Below are positions 1-12,879 of a DNA stretch of 64,000 nucleotides, one piece after another. A program made the translations under genes and the position numbers. Under the pieces are notes generated by a model. The model was not told where the DNA came from and searched no databases. It worked only from the letters and a program-made list of their open reading frames with translations. The stretch covers positions 126,838,755 through 126,902,754 of the forward strand of contig OW804094.1 in NCBI GenBank assembly GCA_942159475.1, written 5' to 3'. This DNA comes from Sthenelais limicola (Eukaryota; Annelida; Polychaeta; Phyllodocida; Sigalionidae). Position 1 is the first letter of the stretch; every line of letters begins with the position of its first letter.

Positions 1-2526
1 TGGAGGGACTCCATATGTGCGGCCAGGCAGTCCCACTTGATTAGGTCTCCTTTTAGAGCCGAATGTTTCATCAGGCAGAAGGGCATTGACGTTTTATAAC
101 ACAAGCACCTCAGATCTTGCTTGTTTTTATCTGACTCGTCGTTTTAGAATAAAAACCCTCCAGAGACGTGTCCTCAAAGGTCCGGTCCTGCCAATATGCG
201 CTGTCCAAGGCAAAGCATAACAGATCCAGGAAAGAAAATATAGACTCGATTAGAGATGGATCGTGTGGGACACAGAGAAAGGGAAAGGGCTAGGAAATAA
301 AAAAGCTCTCCGTGTATATAGAGACAAAGCATGGTTCGATAGAAGTCAAGGGGGGATTTTAAAACCAATTTTGAGGTCTAATCTAGGCTGGTCGTGATTG
401 ATTGATGACAATTAGTCTGGATTTGAGTCGGACACGGCCGGCTGTGTGTGTTCAGAGCGCCGTCGAGGCCAGCGTCATGCAAACATTCAATTTTCAATGG
501 CACAGAATGTAATTTGTTGTCGCAGGATCATGCCTGACGCCCTTCCCATCTTCATGTATATTGGACCGCTGATGAAATAAAGAAATATGACAATTTTATT
601 TCACACAGGACCGCCCCCGATGACAAAAAAAACTCAAGCTCGGGCGGTTACATTGTTAATGCGGCGAATATACATCGATAAACTGGAATATATGGAAATT
701 TGATGGGACCTGTGGACAGAGTTGTGAGGCCTTCAGAGTCTATTGTCTTGCTGCTCCACGCCATGTTGGGCTATGCCGCAAATGATGGAAAAATTATGAG
801 TGATGGAGAAATTGAGCTCAAGCCGGTATGTTGTATGCATACGTGATGTAAGGTGGCGAACTTGCTTTGCATGACACAGCAACACGCCTCCCCCCACCGA
901 AAAATTTACTTTGGCAAGTAATCACCGTCTATGAGCGAGGTTATCTAAAAATTATGAAAAATGAATCCAGTGCATTGGTCGGGGTTTGTAATGTACATAC
1001 ATAATGTATCTATCTATCCATTCTGATGAGAAAGTTTGGATACCAAAACAGCCTTCCTCTGCAGCGGACCTTCCTGTATGGATATCCAATTTGAGTCTAT
1101 ATACTAAAGCCATATCTTATGTAAATTGGATATGAATACATTTGTTATTTTCGGTTGGGGATTATCCCAAGACTTTGCCCGACTAATCAATCACATCATC
1201 CCGTGTAATTATAGGTGTGTGGAATTGAAATTAGAAGGGCGGGGTAATCAATTTGGCGAGGTAAAGAGTTTTTTCTAAGATTTCCTTCAGGTCCTCGTAT
1301 CGGAATTGCGAAATTCTATGTCATTGTAGATTCCCATCAGGGTAGAGGGGGACATAATTTAGTTACAAGGGGATATTGCTAAACCGAGAGCGGGTATTGA
1401 AAAGTCTCGCTGCCCTGTCACTCGGGCTGGTCACTGTAGCATTATAATTTATGGTGGATAATATCCCTGACGAGTACTAAGGCTGGATCTGAAGCGGTGA
1501 GATGATCCTGTCGGATTGGGCGCCATTTTTGTGTGGTTGTTGATGAGTGTAATCATACAATGTGAATGCGGGGCTCGTATACGGCTGGTCTACCAGCTGT
1601 AAGCTCCGTGACGTGTTCATCAGCATGCCACCTCTCGGCCACTCAACTAATTCCTGAGAAGGGGGCATGTCATGTCCGGTCTGCACCGAGTTTGTCCAGG
1701 GGGCGTCGCGCGATTGTGGCATAAATTGTCGGGCAGGGTCAGCAGCGTAAGCATGGACAAGGCTAGCCTACAACCTTGGTCATGATTTACGACTTGATGA
1801 GTAATTTGTTTTACAAGTGAATGTTTAATGTGACTCGGTCCTTGTGATTTATGCCCACCAATAAGTAGGGGCTGACGAAGGTGGGCACGAAACGGGGCAG
1901 ACACAGACCTAATCTTCATATAAATTCAAATTTTGGCAGAAGAAATTTATAATGCGTGAAGGATGGGCCCCGTTGTCTCGGGACAAGGTGCTCTAGGCAT
2001 GAGTAAGTGAAACCTGTCGTCTTCGGGATGGGACCAGCTAATAACACCAATACGGGCTGCTTGACGAGAATCTAAATTACCCCTACAAAGGGGAAGAAAA
2101 AGAAAGCCATTCGCCCAGTATAGGCCCTGGAAAAGATAAAGCAAATAACGCTGATGGACTTTTACCCGGTTATCCACTAGATTAAGGCCTCTGTATTCCT
2201 GGGATGGGGGAACGGCGACAAGATAAAAATTTGATAGTAATCCCGTACAGGAATCTTCTGCTGTATATTCTTGGATTTTATGGATTGAAGCATAATTCTC
2301 AGTGAGACCAGTGATGAATGTTGCTTGGGTGCTTGGATCATTTGCCACCTGAATGGATCATGAATATATAACATGTGTCCCCTGAGTCGTGAGCAGAGAG
2401 TTGAGTTGGAGAAGCCATGGAGAGAAGCCACCGTGGAAGCCACTGGGTCTTCAAAAATGCCAGATGGTGTTTTGGCATTTTGTTGGCTCCGGGGTGGTTC
2501 TTCATTGCAAGTCTAATTGTGGACAG
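1..2526. other. Non-coding stretch, mixed composition
   Basis: I see no gene. Open frames on the minus strand (up to 133 codons near 1947-2348) overlap each other in several frames and show no known domain. The sequence carries scattered TAAT and GGATTA homeodomain-type cores, for example a near-palindromic GGGGATTATCCC at 1157-1168 that could suit an Otx-type K50 homeodomain. Whether any of it is conserved cannot be judged here. Confidence 0.5.
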
Positions 2527-2716
2527 TCATAATACAAACCGTCCTCAATCTAAAGACTAGTAAACCTATAGATAGCTCTATCCCATCTACTACAGCCATA
2601 ATACAAATCATTCCCATCAATATATTATATTCCTGATGAAGGATCGGCGAAGATCCGAAACGTCGGAATCACCCTCATATTGTAAAAATAAAACCGTAAA
2701 CTTCAAAAATACAAAA
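2527..2716 (+). mobile_element. Fragment of a Penelope-like element or retrozyme-type repeat with a hammerhead-like motif
   Basis: The fragment starts with a short repeated segment (CATAATACAAA at about 2528 and again at about 2598, 70 bp apart). It continues into the hammerhead-like core at 2631-2664 and ends in an A-rich tail with AATAAA at 2687-2692. Penelope-like elements are known to carry minimal hammerhead ribozymes in their terminal repeats, and short retrozymes have similar organisation. No reverse transcriptase or GIY-YIG sequence is nearby, so this is at most a terminal remnant. The borders are approximate. Confidence 0.5.
2631..2664 (+). ncRNA. Hammerhead-ribozyme-like motif
   Basis: CTGATGA (2633-2639) is followed by one extra A, then a perfect 5-bp stem (GGATC 2641-2645 with GATCC 2652-2656) around a six-base loop. 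GAAAC (2657-2661) and GTC (2662-2664) come next. The order CUGAUGA, stem II, GAAA, short stem III, NUH is the hammerhead catalytic core. The extra A before stem II and the very short stem III mean that activity as a monomer is doubtful. Penelope-type hammerheads are thought to work as dimers. Confidence 0.55.
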
Positions 2717-5280
2717 TAAGCCCTGCTGGGATACTGGCTTTGGTGTAACGAAAATCGAAATTTTTAAAATATATATGAGCAGATCACCAGCTCGTCGAAC
2801 AATTTCACTTAACAAAATTAATTTTTCATCCATTTTCTTTCACTTATTGTTTCGGGATTTGGAAAAATTATGTGACAATTTGCTGGACCTACAATATCTA
2901 TTATAATTGAAATACCTAATGAGAGGATAAACGACCACTGACGATGCAATTTTATGATTGGGATTATAAAGCTCTACTAAGAGAGTTAATAAAGAATTTA
3001 ATCACAAAGTGTACAAGTTTGTTGCACTTTAGTTTAGTAATAATATTATTACATAAACGATGAGCAAATTGAAAAACAGATTCATTATATTAGAAAAACG
3101 TCTCGCCTGGAAATCTGATCTAAAATATTGTATTACCTTAGATTAATTATGCTATGACAAACATTGTATTTAATGCTTTTGATTATGAACATTATCCAAC
3201 TTGCATCATTTGTAGTATCATCATTATCTTCTTAATAAAAATACTGAGATACTGATACTGAGAAGCCATTTATATTCGGTGAATGTAAAGCCTTGACTGA
3301 AGAAAACTTTTATATAATTAACAAACTTACAAACAAGCGCATTAGTGATTGAATCATAAATACGACTAGGGTAGGTTTTTGTGTAAGATAGTCATTTCTG
3401 TCAATAATGTACAGTGGTGTAGAGATGTGATGGGACGTTATCCATATATGTTTTATCCCTCCTTCATGTATGATCTACATAAAAAGCTGGAAAAGGTTTC
3501 GGTTGCCTCCATCTCTTATCTCCCACTCTTATTGGAGTATGGGCGTGTCCCTGGCTGTTGGTGGCGATGTATTTGCTTATGGTTTACAAATCATTCTTAG
3601 TGAATTTCTTTGTCTGATCTGAACTCTGCTAGAACGTATTATTCAACGCAATTCAATTCCCATATTCACATCAGAGAGCACAGCGAGGACGTCATAAAGC
3701 AATCATTGTTGTCGAAGGACCGCAGAATGGCTCCATAAGGCATCCTAGTGTTTTTTCTCCTTCATAAGACTGCCTATCTACCCATCCATCTTCGCTGGAG
3801 AAATGTCAATAGCTTGTTCATTATAGTTCTGCTAGGGACTGAGACCCAAGCTTCCCAACCAATTGTTTGATATCGTCTCATACATGCAGGACAAGGCCAT
3901 TGTCAGCCAGATATGATTCATGGCCACTGTAAATGGGACCTGGCTATATATTTTTTGTAATAATGTTCATGGTTTTCAACTCAATAAAATGTTGATTTAT
4001 GTCCAAATGCGTTGGCCTCCACCCCATTACGCTCGCCTTGCACTGTCCCGGCTATGTAAGTCCCACCCATCATCCAGTATCAAACCCTAGCGAGCAACTG
4101 GGAAAAAGAAGCAATAAATCTTAGAAACAAAAGGTAATTACCAAGGAAATTGACTTTACCGACCCCGCAGCCGATCTGAGTTCACCATAAATGGTGTGTG
4201 CCTCACCAAAAGTCTCGCTATGCCATAAAATCTGAATGAAATCGCTATTCAAGATGTGGCAATCAGCCCGAGTAAGATTGCTTCCTCTCCGTCTCCCTTC
4301 CCAGCTTATCAACCTTCATTTGCCATCGCCTGCAATTAGAGGGCCCGATGCATGTAAACTCATTTTGATGGATTGGAGAATTCTATCCCTGAGCTTGAAA
4401 TCGCTCAACCTTTAATGCATTGTGTGAATTATTAAGTTGGAGGTGATGATTCGTCAACATAAGGTGTTGAAAAAGGCCTTGTCGATCACAATTCCATTGG
4501 GATTGCGTGTTGGGTTGCCTTGTTTCCCCCTCTGGTGGTTTATAACGCGTATATTAGCTTGTACCAGTTATTAGTTCAATCCCCCAGGCTTTTTCGCCTT
4601 CATCCCCCTTCAGTCTTTTATTGCGTGTTTTAATTTTCACGCTGCCATAGCTTCGTGCATGTAAATTGGCACTAAGAAACTCCATGACAGCTACGATATT
4701 CATGCCGACTGAGGAGGGGGTGAGGTGCTTTTTCGCAATTGGGTATACATGTCAGTTGATTGAACAGAGACGGGAAAGGCCGTCACTCGTAGGTGCCACT
4801 ACCCAGCCTCAATTTAAATGGTAAAATGTCACGTACGGACATGGAGTGAAAACTAATATAGTCTTGCCGGATAGATGCGTCGAGTGCATGTTGTGGCTTG
4901 AGTGTGTGGGGGATTTTAATGGGTTTTGTGGACAGCAGTAATCAAGAAGTGTTGTGCATGTTGAAGCAGAGCCTCACAATAACCACACAACCAATTAGAG
5001 AACCATTGTGTGTCCGACGTAAAGAAATTATTGCCATTGGCAACTTGTAGTCGACGGTCTCCATATGATTCTTCATAAAATGATGAAGCAACGACTGTCT
5101 CCCCATTCATTTCTCAGGAAATGGAAAGTCACACACGCTATTGCACTCTTAAATGGAATCTAATTCTCATAGCCTGATTCCTTTTTCATTCGTTCCTACT
5201 GTATGGGTGAATGGAATAGAACCTGAGCAGATCTGAGTCCTTGAAACTAGGGAATTACTGAACATGCCTCCTGCTTTATT
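2717..5280. other. Non-coding stretch: AT-rich then mixed
   Basis: Positions 2750-3340 are strongly AT-rich and featureless apart from short A and T runs. From about 3400 the composition becomes balanced. No splice-bounded open frame or RNA gene was recognised. A miR-92-like seed at about 5141 was rejected. Confidence 0.5.
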
Positions 5281-5950
5281 ATCTTCGGTATGTTATTTGG
5301 CTGAAAAGATCGCTACCACACCTTTTTATATACTACTTCAAATCACGTAAAACTTTTGCGTTGTTTGTTAAGCGCCCATTCCACCTGTTCTTTTGTCCTC
5401 GATATATTAGTTGGTTGAAAAAATCTGTATCATACAATATATTCACTCATCGTTTTCAGTGGAGTCGGTGAACCCACTCTACTTTTTCATTAACAGAAAA
5501 TATCCAAGATACAAGTGACACAAATGTATTCTGTTTCAACAGTTTTTCAATTGAACACCAACTCTTTTTGCGAGTTTATATGGAATGGAAACAAGAATGA
5601 ACAAATAGAGGAAAGGATATGGTAAATAGTGAGTGATGAGTGGAAAAGATTGAGTCTAGATAAATTCTTCCACACAGTAAAAAACAAAAGGGGCAGCACT
5701 TCTTAGATAAGTGAAACTAGAACTGTAAACAGAATAATGTTCCTTAAGAAAGGCTCATTTTGTAGAGAAACATCAAATCTCGCCTGGTTTGAGTGGAGTA
5801 AAAAGAATACACCTCAGACAGTTACCTCCTTACATACAATCGAAACACTCGACTAATTCATTATTTCCACAGATGCCAACTGCATGCCTGTGTACATGAC
5901 AACTTTTCATATACTACTTCAAACCACACCGCTACCTTGAAATAAAACAT
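5281..5950. repeat. Region of diverged short direct repeats
   Basis: A 19-base unit, ATATACTACTTCAAAYCAC, occurs at 5328-5346 and again at 5909-5927. Each copy lies close to a CGCTACC heptamer. The segment around 5287-5340 also resembles 5398-5450 (TCGRTATRTTA, then TTGGYTGAAAARATC). This looks like an old, decayed repeat or local duplications. No terminal repeats or coding remnants were found. Confidence 0.4.
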
Positions 5951-6473
5951 TTCATTGAAAAAGAATTGTGATACCGTCATTACTCTCTTTTTAAAGGGAG
6001 CCCAAGTACTATCAGTGATCATATCCATGGCATAGGTCTCTCCCCTTGTTCCACTTACAATAAAATCTTGACAGAATCAGGGTCACATTCGCACGAATCT
6101 GACTTTAGGTGGCTTCTTTTTTGGAAGCATATGGCTTCAAGTCGGGATAAGCCATTGTTTTGGCTAATTAAATGTGTCATAGGAAAATTGGTTTCCCTTC
6201 CAAGAATACTAATATCGCTTCCCACCTTATGCGATCATTTTCTGATGCTGACCCGGGATTTCGGGATTGTTTTCTATCAGTTTAGCGAGTTTCAATCAGG
6301 CAAATGATATTACAGCGAACAGGTTCTACATTACTAAGGCTAATGGTGACTAAGGCAGGATGTAAGTAAAAATAAAACCTGATAACCATCAATAAGGACT
6401 GCTATTGAAGTCTTTCTGTCCTATTTCTTCTCTAGAAAAAGAAAATAATTAATGGCGTCTAATTATGTAGTCT
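5951..6473. other. Non-coding stretch
   Basis: This stretch is AT-rich with one 79-codon open frame (6068-6307, + strand). That frame matches no family I know and has no splice grammar, so I treat it as chance. Nothing else is recognised. Confidence 0.45.
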
Positions 6474-6499
6474 AAAGGCCCTTGTCCACTAAGCCGATT
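6474..6499 (-). mobile_element. Solo terminal end of the MITE family found at 45801-45971
   Basis: About 22 of 26 bases match the reverse complement of 45948-45973, which is the right end of the intact MITE, including the conserved AAGGCC and TCCACT blocks and a CGATT further in. The opposite inverted terminus was not found within several hundred bases, so this copy seems truncated or decayed. The flank reads TAA or CTA, compatible with a TWA-type target. Confidence 0.55.
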
Positions 6500-9400
6500 C
6501 TAATGCGATTTAGCATTCTCTGGGAATACTGTTGGTTAATTTCCTTTTGAATTCAAACTGAGAATAATGTCAGTATGAACATGTCTTTTGCTACTGAAGA
6601 CTATAATAAATTAATCGGAATATGATTCATTTCTTTTTATCTATACATGTAATTACACTGATAAATTTAAGGAAATATTGAAACAGTGGTTACATAGGAT
6701 TTTCTATTCCATTCCAAATGACTTCTCAATTAAGATAATGGATAAACTTTAGTTATGTTTATATTTTATCTATATTTACCTTGATAAATACAGGTTTTTG
6801 GGTCATGTTGTAACCGATCTTTTTCATGCTGAAACAATCCCTCTTGACCCTTAGCTCTGCGGAATGGCATGTTTAAACACTGACAATGAATCGAAATTGA
6901 AATTGAAAGATTTTATATTTTTTAAACGGAAAATTGATATTTCCCCCGTTTTCTTTGTGACTTTCAGCTGTTTATGAATGAATAGACCAGAAAATAGAAA
7001 ACTTTCTTTCTCTTTTCTTTGTAAATAGAAAACTTCATTTGTTGATGGAAATGAGATGGTAATGTAACTTTAAGAGGCATATGGGCAAGTGGTAGGGGCT
7101 GGCATGTGCTCACTTACAACGTGTCAGTTATGAAGCACTGGTTGAACATCGGAGCTGCTCCGGCATATGCTCCTTTGCTGCCCTCCATATTAATACCACA
7201 TATTCACAGGCCGCATATTGATTTTGCAAATTCATGTGTTCATTTCTTGCATTTCGACTGAGCACTCCTGGGCTGAGGTGGAATGTACTTCCAGTATAAG
7301 CGGGCCGGATAAAGTTGCTTACTAGGGTTTATATCATATTATTGCATAGAAATGAATCGGATGTATTCAGTGCTCATAGCTAGCGTATAGAGTGGGCTCG
7401 GATTTATGGAGAAGTCTATGGCATACTATTGAGGATTTCTGATTTAAGAAGGGCAGCTATGCTTTCAAGTATACCAAGAGCTTGATTAAAAACAAAGGCT
7501 CACGACACTTGATTGCATTGCCATGCCTTGGCGCATGCACAGAATGCTAAAATGTCTCCACAAAGGGTCAATGAGACTGGGAAATATAATTCCTGGCTGA
7601 CAAGGCAGTTTGGGGATCATTCACTAAAAGCACTGCCATGGAATGAATTGCTGCCTTCTACCGCTTAGTTAATATAGTGTCCCATGGAATAAAAAACTGG
7701 AAGCACTTGATAGGATAGAGCCAACCTCAAAACTTTTTACATTCATTACGGCTAACTTGTTGGGTACTTCTGCTTAATTTTTGGATAGTTCATCAATTTA
7801 GGGAAAAGAGATAGATATGTATTCATGAGTACAAAGGCCTCTGCCAGCAAGATGCCAGGGCCAGAGCAATGTCTTAACAGGATCTGAAGCATGTTGATGA
7901 ATGGCTGCAAAGTCTTATCAGCCTGCCTTAGGAAGACATACAATGTAGCTCTGCCGGAGGCTACTTCTATTCTCAGACTGTCCTCTTGAGCAAACAGAGG
8001 CTTCCCAGGCCCGCTGTGACAGATCTGTGACATTCCCATCAAGAATTACTCACAGATAATAAACTCAGATCTGGCGTTCTCAGGCTCATTATAATCCAGT
8101 CGGAAATCACGTCTGATTTCCTGTCCGCTCGGATCACATGAGGAGGTGTGTGGAATCAGAGGCCAGACTTGACCATTACGAGGCATTCTTATCGCATATG
8201 TGCGCCTCGCTCTCATCAGGTGTATAGCAGTTTGATTGTATGACAAGTTTTGCAGGAAGAGGCATGCTGGTATTCGCAGGAGATGGCTATTAAGGCGCAG
8301 GAAGCAGGCAGAGCGGAGGCAGGAGGTTTGCCGCTTTCATGTTGGCTGTGAAACGTGGGATTAACAATCATTAACCCCAACAGATAGCCATTACCTGGCC
8401 AGATAGCCGTGGTCATCAGTTGTTTGTCGCCTACAACACAGAGGGCGTACTGCTACCCGTCATGCTTAGCGCGCGTCTGAAGTGACGTCGGCAAATTAGG
8501 CCCAATGGCCGGACAGGCGCATTGTGCGAGCATATGCCCATTACACTCCATGATGACTACTTTTGTTGGCCATCGTTTGTGGCAAAAGTTGGGAATTATT
8601 GCTCATGTTGGAGGCCTTTTTTTGCAAGCGGGGGTTGGTGCTACTGGAGGGCCTAGACCCGAGTGGATGGGACATGAGAATACAGGCATTATCCCCGTTG
8701 ATGACGGGCCTGACAGTAGTTAATACCGTTGCAAATTAGAAAAAGGTTGAGGAGGAAAAGGACGAGGATGGGTAAAAACACAACAATGATGACTGCCTTG
8801 ACAGAATAAGTTTTGAAACCACCTTTCTTGATGGTGATGGACAGCGCTGATGGGAGTGGTAATTGAAGCTTTCAGAAAGTGTAAATGCAAGAGGTCGTGA
8901 CGGGCAAGAGTATTCAGTGTAAGATGGGTGACGCAGCCTCAACCGGCAATAGAAGATGTGTGCCAAGACGATAGTTAGAACCAAATCTGATGACTAGGCA
9001 GCATTTCTTACAAGCGAAGAAAATGGCTTCGAGCTGTCACTTAATGTAAATTTGTCTAAGAATGCCTCACTTCTGTCTTCAAGATCTGTATACATCTAAG
9101 TAGTATTCTCACTCAATGCACTGATGAGAAAAGATGTTGGTGATATGTCAGAAAAACAAAAACACTAAGTTGTTATCCTATGGTAAAGTGATATCAAAGA
9201 TATTGTCGTTCTAAGGATTGAATCTCTATAGACAATTCAATTGTACGCGAAAGTATTGCGCTTTAAATGATGTGGATGCTTTCATTGGCTTAGTTTATTA
9301 CAGCTCTTGTTTCATCCCTTTTATTTTCCCTTTGTCGTCGAATGTTTTAGTGAAATGCACATCTTAGGTTTTTTTGAAATAATCTAATGCAGTAGAAACT

Positions 9401-12400
9401 ACTTGTCACAAAGAACCTTTGGTCATGGATAAAGCCCAACACATCCAAATTTAATATCCATCACCTTTGGCCATTGTCTCCTTTGTGTGAAAGAAAAGAA
9501 GCATCTTGAGCTCCCTTGCCATTCCTTCTGATCATTCTGATTGAAATAAAACTGAAACAAGATGTGTTGCACATCAAAGGACTCCTGTCAGGGCTATACG
9601 TGATTGCTTCGTCTCAAGAGTCTGCTCTACAGGCGATCTCTTCAACCGTTCTCTTTTGGTAATTTCATCTCAATTGTCTGCGTCCTTATTTTAATAACTC
9701 CACATCAAAAGATGTGGAACCACCAGCGGATGATGAGCCGTTTTTAAGGCGGCACCTCAGAGGAGGGACTCAGATGTGAGCACAAGTCGGTCATATAGGA
9801 TCTAATGTAATCACGCCAGGCCCGCTTGGGCTAGTTTCATTAATAGGCAATGATATGCCTTTCTTCACAGAAATCCACTTGTTTCCCGTCTGGCTACCAT
9901 TTTTTTTTACATTGTCTAGATTGAAGCTCTAAAGAAGAAAGAATTTCTCGTATCAGTGTTTCCCCTGTGAATGAGGAATCCGATTGCATATGAACCTTTT
10001 GCCTTTTTGCGAAGATCACATGTGTAAAATCGTCGGTAAAATTAAATTTGTTTCAAAAGAAGAATATGTGATGTAAATTTTCTTCCATATCATAGTGTCG
10101 TGATGAGGTGATTAAATGATCTAAGAGTCTAGTAAACCGATGGAAAAAAGTCATCACCAGCTTTCATTCGGGGCACTAGTTACATGGCGTCGAATTTCAA
10201 TTTAAACCTTGCCACAATTCATTGCACAGTCCCCTGACTATATTCGTGAGCAATTCCCTAAATTAAAGCATGGGTATAAATGGTCATGTTGATGGATGGA
10301 TGGTTCGCTGGTCTGCCCCCAACTTCTGAGACCAAAGTATCTGGTATCCAAGCTTCATTTGGATGGTGTTTGTTCTTGCCAACGTTTCCTCATCTCATAT
10401 CCAAGCAATAATTGTAAAAGCTTTCCCTGTATGTTTTTGTGCCCAGACTGTGCCAGATTGATATACTGGGGAAAGTAGAACGGTCGATGCTAGTGCAATT
10501 TAATGTTGTATTAACTTTTGCCACCACCATCATTATTCCAAGCCTTATACAGGATATTAAAGTCTGTTCATTTACACCGCTTATCTGGGATAATGCCTCT
10601 ACACTGTTTAAGCCTGGCGAGGGATTTTTCAACAGACCCTGTGTAATGTTCCCATCTGTTGTGCTGGACTAGTATACATCCACCAATAAGGCCTGGTATT
10701 TAAACCTTCATTGAGTATTGGGTAACTCCAGACTAAAAAGTATAATGTGTTTAACATTTGCCCTTTCGATATTATTAATTCGGCGGGATAAAACTACTTT
10801 TTATCACCCTGCTTGGTGGTACCTGTTTGACTTTATTGCATCCTGTTCGTTTATTTGGTGATCTTTGCCTTGTTCTTTGGTTCTTTTATGTTTAAACATA
10901 CGCACCGGTATACTATAGCAGGTTTCATGGGAAATGGCCCTATTGCTTATTAAACCATTCCTCAATTCATTGCTTTGGGAGATGTATTTGTCCGCCAAAA
11001 TGGAAGTATATTGTCATTTGATATGACTTTTGTATATGATAAAATATTTGGTTTTGTGAGTGCGGAGGCCTGTAATTGTGTGTGTGTTGGGGGGGGGGGG
11101 AGATGAATATAACGATTAATATTGATATACCCCTCGGAGATGAAACTACGCATAAGGCTTTTTGGGGCCAGCATAAGATATTATTGTATGATGGAACCTG
11201 TTCACTCGCTCACACGAGCATGAGGCTGAGTGGCATATATATGAGGACAGTGCAACATTACGCCTCCTTCTCGATGAGACCCTTTTCAATATGATATTAT
11301 GTTCATCAAGTAATTCAATTCCATAGTGGGTTGTCACCATAAAGAAAGGGGTGCCCCTAATAAATCAGATGGGATCTGGTTCTCCAAGACAAGACATGTT
11401 ATCTGTTATATTCCAGGTACATTGTAGAAGAAAGTAGTCATGGGATTTGTGCTTTAGAGCGGTCTTATACCAAGATTGCATGGGGAGAACAGACCCAAGG
11501 CAATACTATAAATTCTGCTGATTTTAAGGGTTCAGATCACGGCTCTGTCTGGCTCCATTCGCGCCTTCCGTTTCATTATTTACCTCTGGCGCCGGCGATA
11601 TTTCCATTCAAAGTGTCTAGAACCCTTGAAGCCTTGAGGAATAAGTGATAATTCACTGCACAAATACATGGAGTGAATAAAAAGCACTGGCCGATTATTA
11701 CACTAGGGTCGTGCCTCTGATTCCTAGAGGTATGATTCGGAATATATTCATCATGCAGGACCTCCCAGGTTTTTCCTTATATAGTATAAGGTGTGTACAG
11801 CGCGTTGTGGAATTCCATTTCTTCGATTTTCTTTATATTCCACCCTGGAAGCCTATATTTCTTACACAATATGGAAACTATTTTCCTTCATATGGTACCA
11901 TTTTACTCATACATGCAGATTGAGCGTTCTATAGATATGCTCATCGCCCAACATGACCAAATAAGCTATCCAAAAGTATTTTTTAAACAAAAAAGAAATC
12001 GGAAATAAAAATATTTGATGATCAGTTTAGAATTAGCCTTAAGGAAACATGTATTTCATGGGAAATGATGCAATGTAACCTGTTTTGCCAGAGCGTTGTC
12101 ACAAGGCGCTGTTTTGATGTAAGCCACGTGGAAGCCCTTGTAGTGCATTCCAATTGAATAGAAACAACCATTTCTGTCGCCTATAATCACAGTCAGGTAA
12201 TGGACGTGGGGCCATTGGAAGGCCAATCAGGTGAATTTTGAAGGGATGTGTCATTATCAAAGCAGTATCGGGCATATTTATCTCCCGCCATATTTCTATA
12301 GTTGATATATGACTTTGCCTCATTCGAGGCTTATTCAACTTGGCTTCGGGGACTGGCTTCCTATGAGTGCACCTTCGCTTGCAGGACTACTATTCCAATT

Positions 12401-12879
12401 ACGGGAATAAAGCTTATGCTTCAAATGAGATTGCCTACCATGTCATATATAATTCTCTCAATTTCTCTTGTATCCTCTCCCTACAGTCCCAATGATGAGT
12501 TGTTTCCCAAATTAGTGTTATTTTGTTAGAGGCGGGAGGCTATTTGCATTTGCTGAAGTCCTTTCTGAAGAAGCCAAGGCAGCTCTCTCTTCAATAATGA
12601 TGCTTTCAGCATTGCAAAATTTACTTCTTATTACTACCTACACATTTATGTGTTCTAGTAATATTGATGTTTATTATGACCTCATTATGCCCTGAACAAG
12701 GTACGTATTGGAATGTACTTTCCCACTTCAAATCCCCTGTATTGCGAATGAATTTCAATCAGCTCTTTGAAGGGTTTCACGCTGTGATAGGCTCCTGTTC
12801 CGCAAGCACTATCACGTTAATAGTGAAGTGGGAAAAAATTGAAAGGCAAATTAGGATTGTTTCCCTCGCCTGAATGCAA
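6500..12879. other. Non-coding stretch, AT-rich then balanced
   Basis: No gene is recognised. From 6500 to 7100 it is AT-rich. From 7100 to 8760 it has balanced GC and several overlapping minus-strand open frames of 66 to 96 codons, none with a known domain. From 8760 to 12880 it is mixed, with a TG/G tract at 11077-11100. Balanced parts hold TAAT and E-box cores. I cannot show that any block is functional. Confidence 0.45.
11077..11100 (+). repeat. TG microsatellite followed by a 12-G homopolymer
   Basis: TG dinucleotides at about 11077-11088 run into an uninterrupted run of 12 G. Such tracts are hypermutable and prone to length errors in sequencing. Confidence 0.9.

Noticed and set aside
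5136..5155. miR-92-like seed (TATTGCACT)
   Set aside because: Only the seed matches, and no upstream arm can form a precursor hairpin.
7752..8042. 96-codon minus-strand frame with protein-like composition
   Set aside because: There is no recognised family. It overlaps unrelated frames and lacks supporting splice sites. Kept as non-coding.
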